Part shown: positions 42,670 to 51,478 of the stretch, piece after piece
How positions within the stretch are numbered: position 1 is the first letter of the stretch
How the letters are laid out: the number at the start of each line of letters is the position of its first letter
Origin: Saprospiraceae bacterium
Lineage (GTDB): Bacteria; Bacteroidota; Bacteroidia; Chitinophagales; Saprospiraceae
Direction of reading: 5' to 3'
Assembly (NCBI GenBank): GCA_013214355.1
Contig: JABSSL010000030.1
Coordinates: 1 to 55,151, forward strand
DNA: 55,151 bases
The notes under the pieces: generated by a model
Told to the model about the DNA's origin: nothing
Database searches by the model: none
What the model saw: only the letters and a program-made list of their open reading frames with translations
Position numbers and translations under genes: made by a program

Positions 42670-43146
42670 ATGAAGTATAGAAGATTGCGTTTTGACGAAC
42701 TACAAGGTTTAGAAAAGGACTTCATCAATTTCCTAGCTGCGAATTCGGTGACAAGCGACGATTGGGAGAAACTCAAAAATGAATCGCCGGACAAAGCAGA
42801 ACAGATGATTGAAATCTTCAGCGATATGATCTTTGAACAGACCTTGAAAAAAGTAGATTATCTAGAACAAAAGTCTGCTCGGGAAATTCGCACCTACCAT
42901 TGTGGCTCCGAAAAGATAAATATGATAGGCATACTGGTCGAGGGAGAAACCACTTTAGATTTCAGGCAAAACCTAGACCCCCAGCAAATGATGGCTCAAT
43001 TGAGTTTAAGCGGAGCTTCATTGAAGCTATTCAAAGGGGAGAAGATCTACAAGAAGGACCGAAATCAAGAGCTTTTTGACCTCATGGAAAAAGGAGCCTT
43101 AATTTCAAGAGATGGCCATTTATATAAGACCTTGTCACAATTGTAG
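42670..43146 (+). CDS. DUF6495 family protein
   Basis: A 158-residue cytoplasmic protein. MKYRRLRFDELQGLEKDFINFLAANSVTSDDWEKLK, DKAEQMIEIFSDMIFEQTLKKVDYLE and the C-terminal alpha/beta part match the small DUF6495 family of Bacteroidota. There is no signal or TM segment. Function is unknown. The TonB-receptor gene follows after 34 bases on the same strand, so the two may be co-transcribed although their products act in different compartments. Confidence 0.85.
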   Translation: MKYRRLRFDELQGLEKDFINFLAANSVTSDDWEKLKNESPDKAEQMIEIFSDMIFEQTLKKVDYLEQKSAREIRTYHCGSEKINMIGILVEGETTLDFRQNLDPQQMMAQLSLSGASLKLFKGEKIYKKDRNQELFDLMEKGALISRDGHLYKTLSQL

Positions 43147-43180
43147 GACCCTAGCTAGACATTACCTAAACTCACTCATA

Positions 43181-45889
43181 ATGCCCAATAGATCTGGAAC
43201 AACTTGGTTTGTAACGGGCACCTTAACGCTTCTCTTTTTGCTACTCAATCAATGGAGTGTGGCGCAGGTATCCCTGGATCAAAAAGTAAGCTACCGGGGC
43301 AATCGCCAAGACCTAAGCAGTCACCTGCGAAAGATTGAAAACCTGACGGGCTGTTCTTTCAGCTACAGTACGAGTTTACCCAAATTCAAAAAACGAATTA
43401 AAGTCTCTTTTCAGGATCGTCCATTCAAACAGTTACTCGATTATCTCGGTCAGAAGTATCAGTTCAAGTACAGACAGATCGGACAACAGATTGTTCTAAA
43501 GCCACGCCGCGCCCCTAAGGCCGCTCCAATAATTGGCCAGGCCTTTCCTCCACAAGCGGCCCCTACTCCCACCGCGGTACTGACACAAACCATTAGGGGT
43601 AAGATCGTAGATGCACAGTCTAAAATGCCTTTAATTGGAGCCAATATCCTCTTACTTGATGCGGGGGACTTTGTCGGTACATCGACCGACACCGAGGGAT
43701 CATTTGTTTTACTAGGTGTACCAGTAGGTCGCCAACGCTTAGAGGCCAGTTACATAGGCTACGAACCTTACCAGGTTACCGCCTTGCAGGTGATTAGCGG
43801 AAAAGAAACTGAATTACTGATCGAATTAACGGAGTCAACGAATGTACTTTCGGAAATCGTAGTCCGAGCCAAGATTGATAAGATGTCTCCACTCAATGAG
43901 ATGGCAACGATCAGTGCAAGGGCATTTACCGTCGAAGAAACGAGCAGATACGCAGCCAGCTTCCTTGACCCGGCGCGAATGGTTAAGTCCTTCCCGGGGG
44001 TATCCTTCATCAATGACTTGGAAAACGAAATCATCATACGAGGGAACCCACCCGTCAGTTTGCTCTGGCGCCTAGAAGGAGTTCCCATCCCAAATCCCAA
44101 TCATTTTGGAACTGTCGGCAGTAGTAGCGGAGCCATTAGCATGCTGAGCAGCAACACGATGGCCAATTCAGATTTCTTCACAGGGGCTTTCCCATCAGAA
44201 TATGGCAATTCTCTATCTGGTGTTTTTGACCTAAAAATGCGCAAGGGCAATGCCAATAAACCGGAAAGCACCTTACTGATTGGCTCTCTAGGCATTGACT
44301 TTGCTACCGAAGGTCCCCTTAATAAAGGCAAGGGGAGTTCATACCTAGTCAACTACCGTTATTCCAGTTTAGCACTGCTAGATGCTATTGGATTAAATCC
44401 GACCCAACTTCAGTCCGTACCTAACTATCAAGATCTTTCCTTTAAACTCCATCTACCAACTGAAAAAGCGGGGATATTTGATGTATTTGGTTTGGGAGGA
44501 TTCAATTTTGACGGTCTTGAGATCGATCTTCGCGAGCAAAATGACCCCGATGACTTTTTCGAAGAGTTCGATAAAAACACCCTGGCCATTGCTGGTGTTT
44601 CGCATCTCTATACCTTCAGCAGCAAGGATTACTTGAAAACAACTGCTGCTCTTTCCTTTCACCGTTTGTACTATGAATTCAACCGGCTGGAGCAGGCACC
44701 TATTTTCCCGGAAGTCAACCTTGAAAGAGAAAGTTATCGTTATTTGCAAGGTACGATAAACCTGAACTATACGCGGAAATTCAATGTACACCATCATCTC
44801 AGGATGGGATTCACCGAGAATGTGACGCAACACAATTTGATCTTCTCTCAACTAAATCTAAATAGCCAAGATTCGGTCTACTATTTACTGAAGGACCGTG
44901 GTGCCGAGCATCTCCTACAATCCTTCGTACAGTGGCAGATCCGTCCAAATCCAGCTTGGACCATCAACTTGGGCTTTCATCAGCTCTATCATAGCTTAAA
45001 TGGAGCCAGCAGTACAGAACCACGGATTGCCTTAAAGTGGCAATTCACGCCTCGGCAAAATTTGTCACTGGGCATCGGCAAACATAGTCACGTGGGAGAT
45101 ATTACCACCTATCTCGCGAGGCGCTATGACCCACAAAACCAGGGTGTACAACCCTTCCGGAACTTGAATATTCCAAAGGCTTGGCACTATATCTTGGGCT
45201 ATCAGTGGCAGTTTGCAAAAGATTGGCATTTTAAAGCGGAGGCTTATTATCAGTATCTCTTCGATGTGCCGGTTTCTACTTCCAGTGAATTCCCACTCAA
45301 TACTACTTTCAATATTGCTAGCAATTATGACGTCCTAAATTCCGTGGAGCTGGACTTTTCCAATGCGGGCACGGGAAGAAATGTCGGCCTGGAAGTCACC
45401 ATAGAAAAATTCTTCTCTAAACAGTATTATTTGCTCTTCACCGGTTCAGTCTACGATGCCAAATACCGCACTTTTGACAATCAACTGTTCAGTACGAGAT
45501 TTAATGGAAATTACATCTTCAATCTCACCACTGGAAGAGAATGGCTGATCAGAAAGAAGGACATTTTTAGCTTGAATACCCGCATTGTGCTTTCGGATGG
45601 GAACCGATATACGCCGATTGATCTGGAGGCCTCTCAAGAACGCGGACGCACAATCCTACGTAATGATTTACTTTTTTCGGAAAAAGCGCCCCAGTACTTC
45701 CGACCTGATCTGAGTCTCACTTACACGATTAATAAAAAGAAGGCCAGCCATGCCTTTCAGATCGACATCCAAAATATACTGCATCATCGCAACACCTCCG
45801 GATTTTACTACGATCGAGCGTTTGAGCAAGTTTTTCCAATTCTTCACACGGGGATCATACCCGTGGTCTATTATCGCTTAAGCTTTTAG
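43181..45889 (+). CDS. STN-domain TonB-dependent outer-membrane receptor
   Basis: A 902-residue receptor. I chose the ATG at 43181 because it opens a signal peptide (TTWFVTGTLTLLFLLLNQWS to VAQ); a longer frame from 43112 overlaps the previous gene. After the leader comes an STN domain (about 26-105: LSSHLRKIENLTGCSFSYS, RIKVSFQDRPFKQLLDYLG), then a carboxypeptidase-regulatory-like beta domain (IRGKIVDAQSKMPLIGANI, TSTDTEGSFVLLGVPVGR), a plug (ARMVKSFPGVSFINDLENEI, IIRGNPPVSLLWRLEGVPIP) and a 22-strand-type barrel ending VVYYRLSF. STN domains often receive an anti-sigma factor for surface signalling, but no sigma/anti-sigma pair is in the window and no SusD partner follows. The substrate is unknown. 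Confidence 0.93.
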   Translation: MPNRSGTTWFVTGTLTLLFLLLNQWSVAQVSLDQKVSYRGNRQDLSSHLRKIENLTGCSFSYSTSLPKFKKRIKVSFQDRPFKQLLDYLGQKYQFKYRQIGQQIVLKPRRAPKAAPIIGQAFPPQAAPTPTAVLTQTIRGKIVDAQSKMPLIGANILLLDAGDFVGTSTDTEGSFVLLGVPVGRQRLEASYIGYEPYQVTALQVISGKETELLIELTESTNVLSEIVVRAKIDKMSPLNEMATISARAFTVEETSRYAASFLDPARMVKSFPGVSFINDLENEIIIRGNPPVSLLWRLEGVPIPNPNHFGTVGSSSGAISMLSSNTMANSDFFTGAFPSEYGNSLSGVFDLKMRKGNANKPESTLLIGSLGIDFATEGPLNKGKGSSYLVNYRYSSLALLDAIGLNPTQLQSVPNYQDLSFKLHLPTEKAGIFDVFGLGGFNFDGLEIDLREQNDPDDFFEEFDKNTLAIAGVSHLYTFSSKDYLKTTAALSFHRLYYEFNRLEQAPIFPEVNLERESYRYLQGTINLNYTRKFNVHHHLRMGFTENVTQHNLIFSQLNLNSQDSVYYLLKDRGAEHLLQSFVQWQIRPNPAWTINLGFHQLYHSLNGASSTEPRIALKWQFTPRQNLSLGIGKHSHVGDITTYLARRYDPQNQGVQPFRNLNIPKAWHYILGYQWQFAKDWHFKAEAYYQYLFDVPVSTSSEFPLNTTFNIASNYDVLNSVELDFSNAGTGRNVGLEVTIEKFFSKQYYLLFTGSVYDAKYRTFDNQLFSTRFNGNYIFNLTTGREWLIRKKDIFSLNTRIVLSDGNRYTPIDLEASQERGRTILRNDLLFSEKAPQYFRPDLSLTYTINKKKASHAFQIDIQNILHHRNTSGFYYDRAFEQVFPILHTGIIPVVYYRLSF

Positions 45890-45895
45890 AAGGGG

Positions 45896-46588
45896 CTAGT
45901 TTTCTGGCTCGTTGTTCTCCAGAAGATCCGGTCGACGATCTTGGGTACGCTGTAGGGATTGTTCGTATCGCCATTTTTCAATTTCTTTAAAATTCCCCGA
46001 GAGCAGTACATCTGGTACTTTCCAGCCTCTAAATTCGGCTGGACGAGTGTACACGGGAGGCGCGAGCAGATCATCCTGAAAGGAATCAAACAAAGCAGAG
46101 GTTTCATCATTAAGAACCCCTGGCAACAATCGACCAATGGCATCTACTAAGACAACAGCCGGTAATTCCCCGCCTGAGAGCACATAATCACCGATGGAAA
46201 TCTCTCTGGTGATGAAATGGGTCCGAATTCGTTCATCGATACCTTTATAGTGACCGCAGAGGATCATGATATTCTCTTTCATGGACAGCTGATTGCAAAT
46301 ACCCTGATCCAGCCTCGATCCATCAGGCGTCATATATACAATCTCGTCATAGTTTCGCTCAGCTTGTAGAGCCTCTATACAATTTACCACAGGTTCCAAA
46401 CGCATAACCATTCCCGCACCTCCACCAAACTGATAATCATCTAACTGCTTGTGTTTCCCTAATCCGTAAGCCCGGAGATCCTGCAAATGTACTTCCAACA
46501 AGCCCTTTTCTTGTGCTCGTTTCATGATGGAGTGTTCCAGAGGGCTTCTCAATAAATCTGGCAGTACTGATAATATATCTATCCTCAT
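45896..46588 (-). CDS. trmD: tRNA (guanine-N1)-methyltransferase
   Basis: A 230-residue cytoplasmic SPOUT enzyme that methylates G37 of tRNAs. [38 protein letters not shown], the knot segments [13 protein letters not shown] and [16 protein letters not shown], and the C-terminal [21 protein letters not shown] are all TrmD hallmarks. It converges with the TonB-receptor gene, with only six bases between the stops and so no room for a separate terminator. The usual rimM/rplS neighbours are absent here. Confidence 0.97.
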   Translation of the reverse strand: MRIDILSVLPDLLRSPLEHSIMKRAQEKGLLEVHLQDLRAYGLGKHKQLDDYQFGGGAGMVMRLEPVVNCIEALQAERNYDEIVYMTPDGSRLDQGICNQLSMKENIMILCGHYKGIDERIRTHFITREISIGDYVLSGGELPAVVLVDAIGRLLPGVLNDETSALFDSFQDDLLAPPVYTRPAEFRGWKVPDVLLSGNFKEIEKWRYEQSLQRTQDRRPDLLENNEPEN

Positions 46589-46731
46589 AAATCGTTAAAC
46601 CTTTATTAAAGTGATTGACTGAGCAGGAATAAGCTCGTATCTTTTGTGAGTATGTTTGGTAATTATTTATGGACTACAACAGTAAAGGACAAACATACTC
46701 GTAAACATTACCCTTTTTAATACATCCGACC

Positions 46732-47013
46732 ATGACAAGCAACATCGAAAAAGCGGTAGTCATTATCGCTTCCCTCAGCCTTCTTTTGGGCCTAAGTATT
46801 GGCCGAATCCACCAACAACAGCAGGAAATCAAGCAGCTCAAGGCTTCGCACTCTTCACTCGCTACTGATCAGATCAGGATTATGATTGATAGCGATAAGG
46901 TCATTGAACTATCTAACATGAACGATGCCCTGGAACGAGTGGAATATAAACTTAAGGAAAAGGAGGAAAAGCTTCGGCATTTCCGATGCCGAATTAGCCG
47001 CCGTGCTGAATAG
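46732..47013 (+). CDS. Small membrane-anchored coiled-coil protein, 3' end apparently frameshifted
   Basis: A 93-residue protein with an N-terminal membrane anchor (VVIIASLSLLLGLSIG), then a heptad-patterned Gln/Lys/Glu helix (HQQQQEIKQLKASHSSL, LERVEYKLKEKEEKL). I do not recognise the family. In the annotated frame the end reads RHFRCRISRRAE, which is out of character. In the +1 frame from about 46978 the sequence continues naturally as ISDAELAAVLNSKV to a TAA at 47021-47023. One base too many near 46976-46980 would explain this. A terminator hairpin follows at 47041. Confidence 0.6.
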   Translation: MTSNIEKAVVIIASLSLLLGLSIGRIHQQQQEIKQLKASHSSLATDQIRIMIDSDKVIELSNMNDALERVEYKLKEKEEKLRHFRCRISRRAE

Positions 47014-47040
47014 CAAAGTCTAAGTACCTGCACTCAATAC

Positions 47041-47090
47041 AAAGGGCGCTGAAAGATATGTAATCATTTATCCTTCAACGCCCTTTTGTC
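47041..47090. terminator. Terminator between convergent small coiled-coil and FKBP genes
   Basis: AAAGGGCG / CGCCCTTT extended through one mismatch by TGAA / TTCA, with a 20-base loop, followed on the plus strand by TTTTGTCATTT and flanked on the left by AAA. It is probably bidirectional. Confidence 0.65.
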
Positions 47091-47107
47091 ATTTATGAAA
47101 GAAGGAA

Positions 47108-47734
47108 TTACTTAATTCCCAGAAGCTCTACTTCGAAAACCAGTGTAGAAAAAGGTTTTATCGTTGGTCCTGCTCCTCGGTCTCCATAGGCCAAATTATA
47201 GGGAATGAATAGTTTCCATTTAGACCCTGTTGGCATCAACTGCAAAGCCTCAACCCAACCTGAAATAACCTGCGTCACACCAAATTCTGCAGGTTGCCCA
47301 CGCTGAACAGAACTATCAAAGATGGTCCCATCTAGGAGCGTGCCATGGTAATGTACACTGACTTTATCACTGGCAGCAGGTTTAGCACCTGAGCCTTCTT
47401 TCATGATTTCATATTGCAAACCACTAGGAAGCGTAGTAACCCCTGGTCGTTTTGCATTTTCAGCCAAAAACTTCTTCCCAGCCTCGATCGTACCAGCATG
47501 AGCCTTGGATTTCTGCTCCGTCAGGTATTGCTGTGCAATTTGATTGGCCTTTTCTGGAGAAATCTGTAAGGCATTTCCTTGCATGACATCTTCTAGCCCT
47601 TTAGCAAAAGTAGTTCCATCAATATCATTGAAACCCTGTTGCTTTAGGTTTTGGGCTACCAACACACCCATGCTGTAACTTAAAGAATCCATTTCTTCTT
47701 GTGCATTAAGGATTAAAGTGCCCAAAGATGGCAC
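47108..47734 (-). CDS. FKBP-type peptidyl-prolyl isomerase (FklB/Mip-like), N terminus uncertain
   Basis: A folding helper with an N-terminal dimerisation helix domain (MDSLSYSMGVLVAQNLKQQGF, about residues 15-90) and a C-terminal FKBP domain (VSVHYHGTLLDGTIFDSS, FGVTQVISGWVEALQLMPTGS, IPYNLAYGDRGAG, LVFEVELLGI). The only in-frame start upstream of Met15 is a GTG at 47734, giving PSLGTLILNAQ|EE. This looks like the end of a signal peptide without its beginning. A start at Met15 (47692) would make a cytoplasmic FklB-like form. In another frame just upstream the missing part of a signal peptide seems to be present (see findings). Enzyme identity is secure; location is not. Confidence 0.9.
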   Translation of the reverse strand: MPSLGTLILNAQEEMDSLSYSMGVLVAQNLKQQGFNDIDGTTFAKGLEDVMQGNALQISPEKANQIAQQYLTEQKSKAHAGTIEAGKKFLAENAKRPGVTTLPSGLQYEIMKEGSGAKPAASDKVSVHYHGTLLDGTIFDSSVQRGQPAEFGVTQVISGWVEALQLMPTGSKWKLFIPYNLAYGDRGAGPTIKPFSTLVFEVELLGIK

Positions 47735-47836
47735 CCATAAATAGATTTAGCTTAATTCGCTCTTTCTGATTTAGTCAAGCCGTCCATGAAACGGCGCACA
47801 AAGGTCAGTTATTTTAGACGATATTACAAATCCAAT

Positions 47837-48397
47837 TTATTCCCCCCATCGATAGGTATCTAAATCGAAACCTGAGAGGTCTAAGACTCGATCCACCACC
47901 GTGGCCGCCAAGTCTTCAAAATCTTTCGGCCGGCTGTAGAAGGAGGGACTCGCCGGACAAATGATCGAACCCATCTCTGTCAAGCTCTTCATATTATTGA
48001 TATGTAGCAAGCTATATGGAGTATCCCGGGGTACCAAGATGAGTCTGCGTCTTTCTTTGAGAATCACGTCGGCAGCTCGAGTCACTAGATCATCTGAGAT
48101 TCCGTGTGCGATTCGTCCCATCAGTCCCATAGAGCAAGGACATACTACCATAGTCTCATATCTGGCAGAGCCGGAAGCAAAGGGCGCCATGAAGTCCTTT
48201 TTTTCGTAAAAGTCGAAAGGGTATTTATCGAAATCCTTATTCCCCAGCTCATATTCCCAATTAAACTTCGCATTATCACTCATTACTACCCCGACAGCCT
48301 CCCACTGGTCCGAAAGCTGCTGCAATCGATCCATTAGAACTTTGGCATAAATTGATCCACTAGAGCCCCCAATTCCCAGTACTAACTTTTTCTTCAT
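47837..48397 (-). CDS. ubiX: Flavin prenyltransferase UbiX
   Basis: A 186-residue flavoprotein that prenylates FMN to make the cofactor of UbiD decarboxylases. LVLGIGGSSGSIYAKVLMDRL, PFASGSARYETMVVCPCSMGLMGRIAHGISDDLVTRAADV and KERRRLILVPRDTPYSLLHINNM are diagnostic. Family members prenylating FMN act with UbiD, which is not in the window; in this phylum the pair usually serves menaquinone-related or other decarboxylation. It is a single gene between the FKBP gene and a divergent thioredoxin-like gene. Confidence 0.95.
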   Translation of the reverse strand: MKKKLVLGIGGSSGSIYAKVLMDRLQQLSDQWEAVGVVMSDNAKFNWEYELGNKDFDKYPFDFYEKKDFMAPFASGSARYETMVVCPCSMGLMGRIAHGISDDLVTRAADVILKERRRLILVPRDTPYSLLHINNMKSLTEMGSIICPASPSFYSRPKDFEDLAATVVDRVLDLSGFDLDTYRWGE

Positions 48398-48576
48398 TGA
48401 TCTTTTTCTATTATTCTAATCCCACTTGTCCGCCCCCCTACAGATGCATCGGTCCAGGCGTTAAATTTATCTTAATCAGAAAATATGCCTTACCTTTAAT
48501 TCGTCATAAGCGGTATATTCAAGCGGCTTTTGCAAGAAGCAATTCAGCTTCTTTCTATAATCCAAAATAGAATAAG

Positions 48577-49128
48577 ATGAGAAATGTTTTTAGAAGTGCC
48601 CTGATTCTTTGTCTTGGACTGTCCAGCCTTGCCTTCACGCATTCAGCTTATGGCCCTGGGGAAGAAGAAAAGGATTCCATCACCTGGTACTCTTGGGAGG
48701 AAGCAATGGAATTACAAAAAGAAAATCCCAAGAAGATCTTTATCGATGTGTACACAGATTGGTGTGGTTGGTGTAAGCGAATGGACAAAACCACCTTCAA
48801 GAATAAGGCAGTAGCAAAGGTTATGAATGAGCATTTTTATGCGGTGAAGTTCAACGCGGAGCAAAAGGAATCGATAGAATACAAAGATCACACCCTGAAA
48901 TACCTCCCCAATGCCGGAAGAAGAGGGGTTCATGAATTAGCTTATGCCCTATTAGATGGCCGCATGGGATATCCTTCTTTTGTCTATCTGGATGAAAATG
49001 GAGATAGAATCACGATCTCTCCCGGCTACAAGGATGCCAAAGCCATCCAAAAAGAACTTACCTTTGTTGGTGGAGAGCACTACAAGAATCAATCCTTCAA
49101 CGACTTTAGTGAGAGTTACGGGAAATAG
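48577..49128 (+). CDS. Exported thioredoxin-fold protein (CGWC)
   Basis: A 183-residue protein with a signal peptide (MRNVFRSALILCLGLSSLAF). The thioredoxin-like domain has the redox motif Cys63-Gly-Trp-Cys66 (DVYTDWCGWCKRMDKTTF) and the cis-Pro Pro133 (GYPSFVYLDENGD). The spacing resembles DUF255/thioredoxin_7-type periplasmic reductases. It probably acts on disulfides of exported proteins. It is divergent from ubiX and followed by a 327-base gap. Confidence 0.92.
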   Translation: MRNVFRSALILCLGLSSLAFTHSAYGPGEEEKDSITWYSWEEAMELQKENPKKIFIDVYTDWCGWCKRMDKTTFKNKAVAKVMNEHFYAVKFNAEQKESIEYKDHTLKYLPNAGRRGVHELAYALLDGRMGYPSFVYLDENGDRITISPGYKDAKAIQKELTFVGGEHYKNQSFNDFSESYGK

Positions 49129-49455
49129 GCAAACGATTTCTTGTACTACTGTATCATACTTGATGAAGTTGTTTAAAAATGACTCACTGGCCGCGATGAA
49201 GCTCTTTTTGACTCACTTTTCGTTTTTTTATCGCCACGTAGCTCTGCTATGTGACTCAAAAAAAGCCTCAATTGAACCAAAAACCTTCTCCTTCTCGTCT
49301 CAGCAGACATTCTTAAACAACTTCGATAGATAAATTATCCACGTACGGAATACACTTATCTATCTTAGCGTAAGGATCTACTGTCGAAGCGGCAGTTGAT
49401 CCTTACCCATTTTAGCCCATATACCAAGTTCTTTAACCAAATTACAACACCACAC
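49129..49455. other. Intergenic region before the aromatic amino acid hydroxylase
   Basis: 327 bases with no gene. It contains the palindrome at 49223-49264. TGACTCACT-like segments recur (TGACTCACTGG near 49180, TGACTCACTTTTCG near 49209, GTGACTCAAAA near 49251). The hydroxylase promoter presumably lies in the right half, but I see no clear match. Confidence 0.5.
49223..49264. repeat. Palindromic element A (upstream of hydroxylase)
   Basis: The core GCCACGTAGC-TCT-GCTATGTGAC pairs with one mismatch and one wobble, and T7 on the left pairs with A7 on the right outside a small internal loop. It resembles element B at 51354-51388: both have a TAGC-NNN-GCTA centre and A/T ends. It may also end transcription of the thioredoxin-like gene. 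Confidence 0.5.
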
Positions 49456-51228
49456 ATGGATCACATTGACCTTGAAAGCAATGAGATTTTGAGACGCCTA
49501 CCCCCTCACCTGAAACAATTTATTAAGCCACAGAACTACGAAGCGTATAGCCCGATCGACCAAGCAGTTTGGCGATATGTAATGCGCAAGAACGTAGACT
49601 ATCTTTCCAAAGTGGCGCACCCTTCCTATCTAGACGGTCTTAAGCGCACTGGAATTTCTATCGAACGCATTCCCAATATGTACGGCATGAACCGAATCTT
49701 AAAAGAGATTGGTTGGGCAGCAGTAGCGGTAGATGGTTTTATCCCCCCCAATGCGTTTATGGAGTTTCAGGCGTACAAAGTACTAGTGATTGCCGCTGAT
49801 ATCAGGCAATTAGAGAACATTGAATATACCCCTGCTCCCGACATCATTCACGAGGCAGCTGGGCATGCTCCGATCATAGCCAATCCAGACTACGCAGAGT
49901 ACCTGCGTAGACTCGGAGAAATAGGAGCAAAGGCCATTTTGTCTGCCTACGATATCGAGCTCTACGAGGCGGTCAGAAAACTCTCTATCCTCAAAGAAGC
50001 CGCCAATACTCCGGCAGCTGAAATAGCTGCCGCTAATGCGGCGGTTGAAGAGTTACAGGCCCAGTCGGTAGAATTTTCTGAAATGGCTAAAATTAGGAAT
50101 CTGCAATGGTGGACCGTTGAATATGGCTTAATTGGCGCTGTCGATGCTCCCAAGATCTATGGCGCAGGACTATTATCTTCTATTGGTGAAAGTAGCTGGT
50201 GTATGACTGATGAAGTCAAAAAAATCCCCTACTCCATCGATACGGCTAGTCAAGGCTTCGACATTACGCAACCCCAACCGCAACTCTATGTCACGCCTGA
50301 CTTCGCGTACTTAATGGAAGTACTAGAAGAATTTGCCAATACGCTCAGCGTGCGCCAAGGAGGCTATCGAGGATTATCCAAATTGATAGATTCCGGGATG
50401 GTTGGCACGATCGAGCTAAGTACCGGCCTGCAAATATCCGGCAAGTTCAATCGGATGATCCAAAATGAGGAAAATGAAGTGGTCTACTTCCAAACGGAAG
50501 GCCCAACGGCTTTGGCCTATCGGGAAAAAGAGCTGATTGGCCATGGAACAGCCCAGCATCCTACTGGTTTTTGCTCTCCGATTGGCAAATTGAAAGGAAT
50601 AAATCTAGCCATTGAGAATATGGGCCCCATTGATCTAAAGGCTTACAACTTTTACGATGGCAAACGGCTTTCTTTTGAATACGAGAGTGGTATCCACGTT
50701 GAGGGTTTGAATGTGACCGGTATTCGCTCCATTCAAGGTAAACTAATCTTGATCCAACTGATAGATTGTACCGTAACGTATCGGGACGAGGTCCTATTCA
50801 CCCCGGAGCAAGGAGCTTTCGACATGGCGGTGGGTAAAGAGGTTGTTTCCGCTTTTGCCGGGGCAGCCGATTTCAACTCTTTCCCGAACCTACATCATAA
50901 ATCTAGCACAGAAAGTATCAAATCCTCTAAAAGTATAGCGCGAGAAGCACTTGAATCTCTATACGGCAAGATCAGGAAAGCCAGAGAAACTGAAGGGGAA
51001 ATAGCTGCTTCCTTTCTTAGCCATCTATTCGTAGAAGTAAAGGAAAACTATCCTCAAGATTGGTTGCTCCCGTTAGAAATTTTGGAATTAGCCCCAAGCG
51101 ATGAACTAAGGCGGGAAATCTCCGATTATTTGGCGTTGTTAGGGCAAGAACGTCCGGAGTTCAAGCATTTGATCAGGGATGGCATGCAATTATTGCCGGC
51201 CTTTCACAGTGGAGCACTTAGCAATTAG
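49456..51228 (+). CDS. Aromatic amino acid hydroxylase (phenylalanine 4-monooxygenase-type), long form
   Basis: A 590-residue pterin-dependent iron enzyme. I chose the ATG at 49456 (MDHIDLESNEILRRLPPHL); a longer frame to 49396 adds 20 unlikely residues. The catalytic domain covers about residues 25-320, with the iron ligands His132 and His137 (IHEAAGHAPI) and Glu222 (WWTVEYGLIG), plus ERIPNMYGMN and GFIPPNAFMEFQA. After it come about 270 residues with no known match to me: a beta-rich part (IELSTGLQISGKFNRMI, GTAQHPTGFCSPIGKLKG, FYDGKRLSFEYESG) and a helical tail. Bacterial PhhA is usually about 260-300 residues. The substrate could be Phe or Trp. It stands alone, without a pterin dehydratase gene beside it. 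Confidence 0.92.
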   Translation: MDHIDLESNEILRRLPPHLKQFIKPQNYEAYSPIDQAVWRYVMRKNVDYLSKVAHPSYLDGLKRTGISIERIPNMYGMNRILKEIGWAAVAVDGFIPPNAFMEFQAYKVLVIAADIRQLENIEYTPAPDIIHEAAGHAPIIANPDYAEYLRRLGEIGAKAILSAYDIELYEAVRKLSILKEAANTPAAEIAAANAAVEELQAQSVEFSEMAKIRNLQWWTVEYGLIGAVDAPKIYGAGLLSSIGESSWCMTDEVKKIPYSIDTASQGFDITQPQPQLYVTPDFAYLMEVLEEFANTLSVRQGGYRGLSKLIDSGMVGTIELSTGLQISGKFNRMIQNEENEVVYFQTEGPTALAYREKELIGHGTAQHPTGFCSPIGKLKGINLAIENMGPIDLKAYNFYDGKRLSFEYESGIHVEGLNVTGIRSIQGKLILIQLIDCTVTYRDEVLFTPEQGAFDMAVGKEVVSAFAGAADFNSFPNLHHKSSTESIKSSKSIAREALESLYGKIRKARETEGEIAASFLSHLFVEVKENYPQDWLLPLEILELAPSDELRREISDYLALLGQERPEFKHLIRDGMQLLPAFHSGALSN

Positions 51229-51353
51229 CACGACACTGGAAGAAGAATCTTTTGCTGCTTAACTATCTATCTGGGCAAGATGACTCCTTGGAGCTTGTTT
51301 GGAGGTAGGCTTTGGAAGCGAAAGTATTTAATTACGGGTTCTCACAAAGCTCA

Positions 51354-51388
51354 TTTTGTGGCTCATAGCAGCGCTACGGGCCATAAAA
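51354..51388. repeat. Palindromic element B (downstream of hydroxylase)
   Basis: TTTTGTGGCTCATAGC pairs with GCTACGGGCCATAAAA over 16 positions (one mismatch, two wobbles) around an AGC loop. It lies 126 bases past the hydroxylase stop, is similar in design to element A and may serve as the hydroxylase 3' end. Confidence 0.55.
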
Positions 51389-51478
51389 TAGCTGCAGAGA
51401 GGTTCCTTAAGTGAATATTTGCAGCCTGCCTGGCTAAGGCCAACAGACAGGCCTAAATTGCTACCTCCAAACAAGCGC

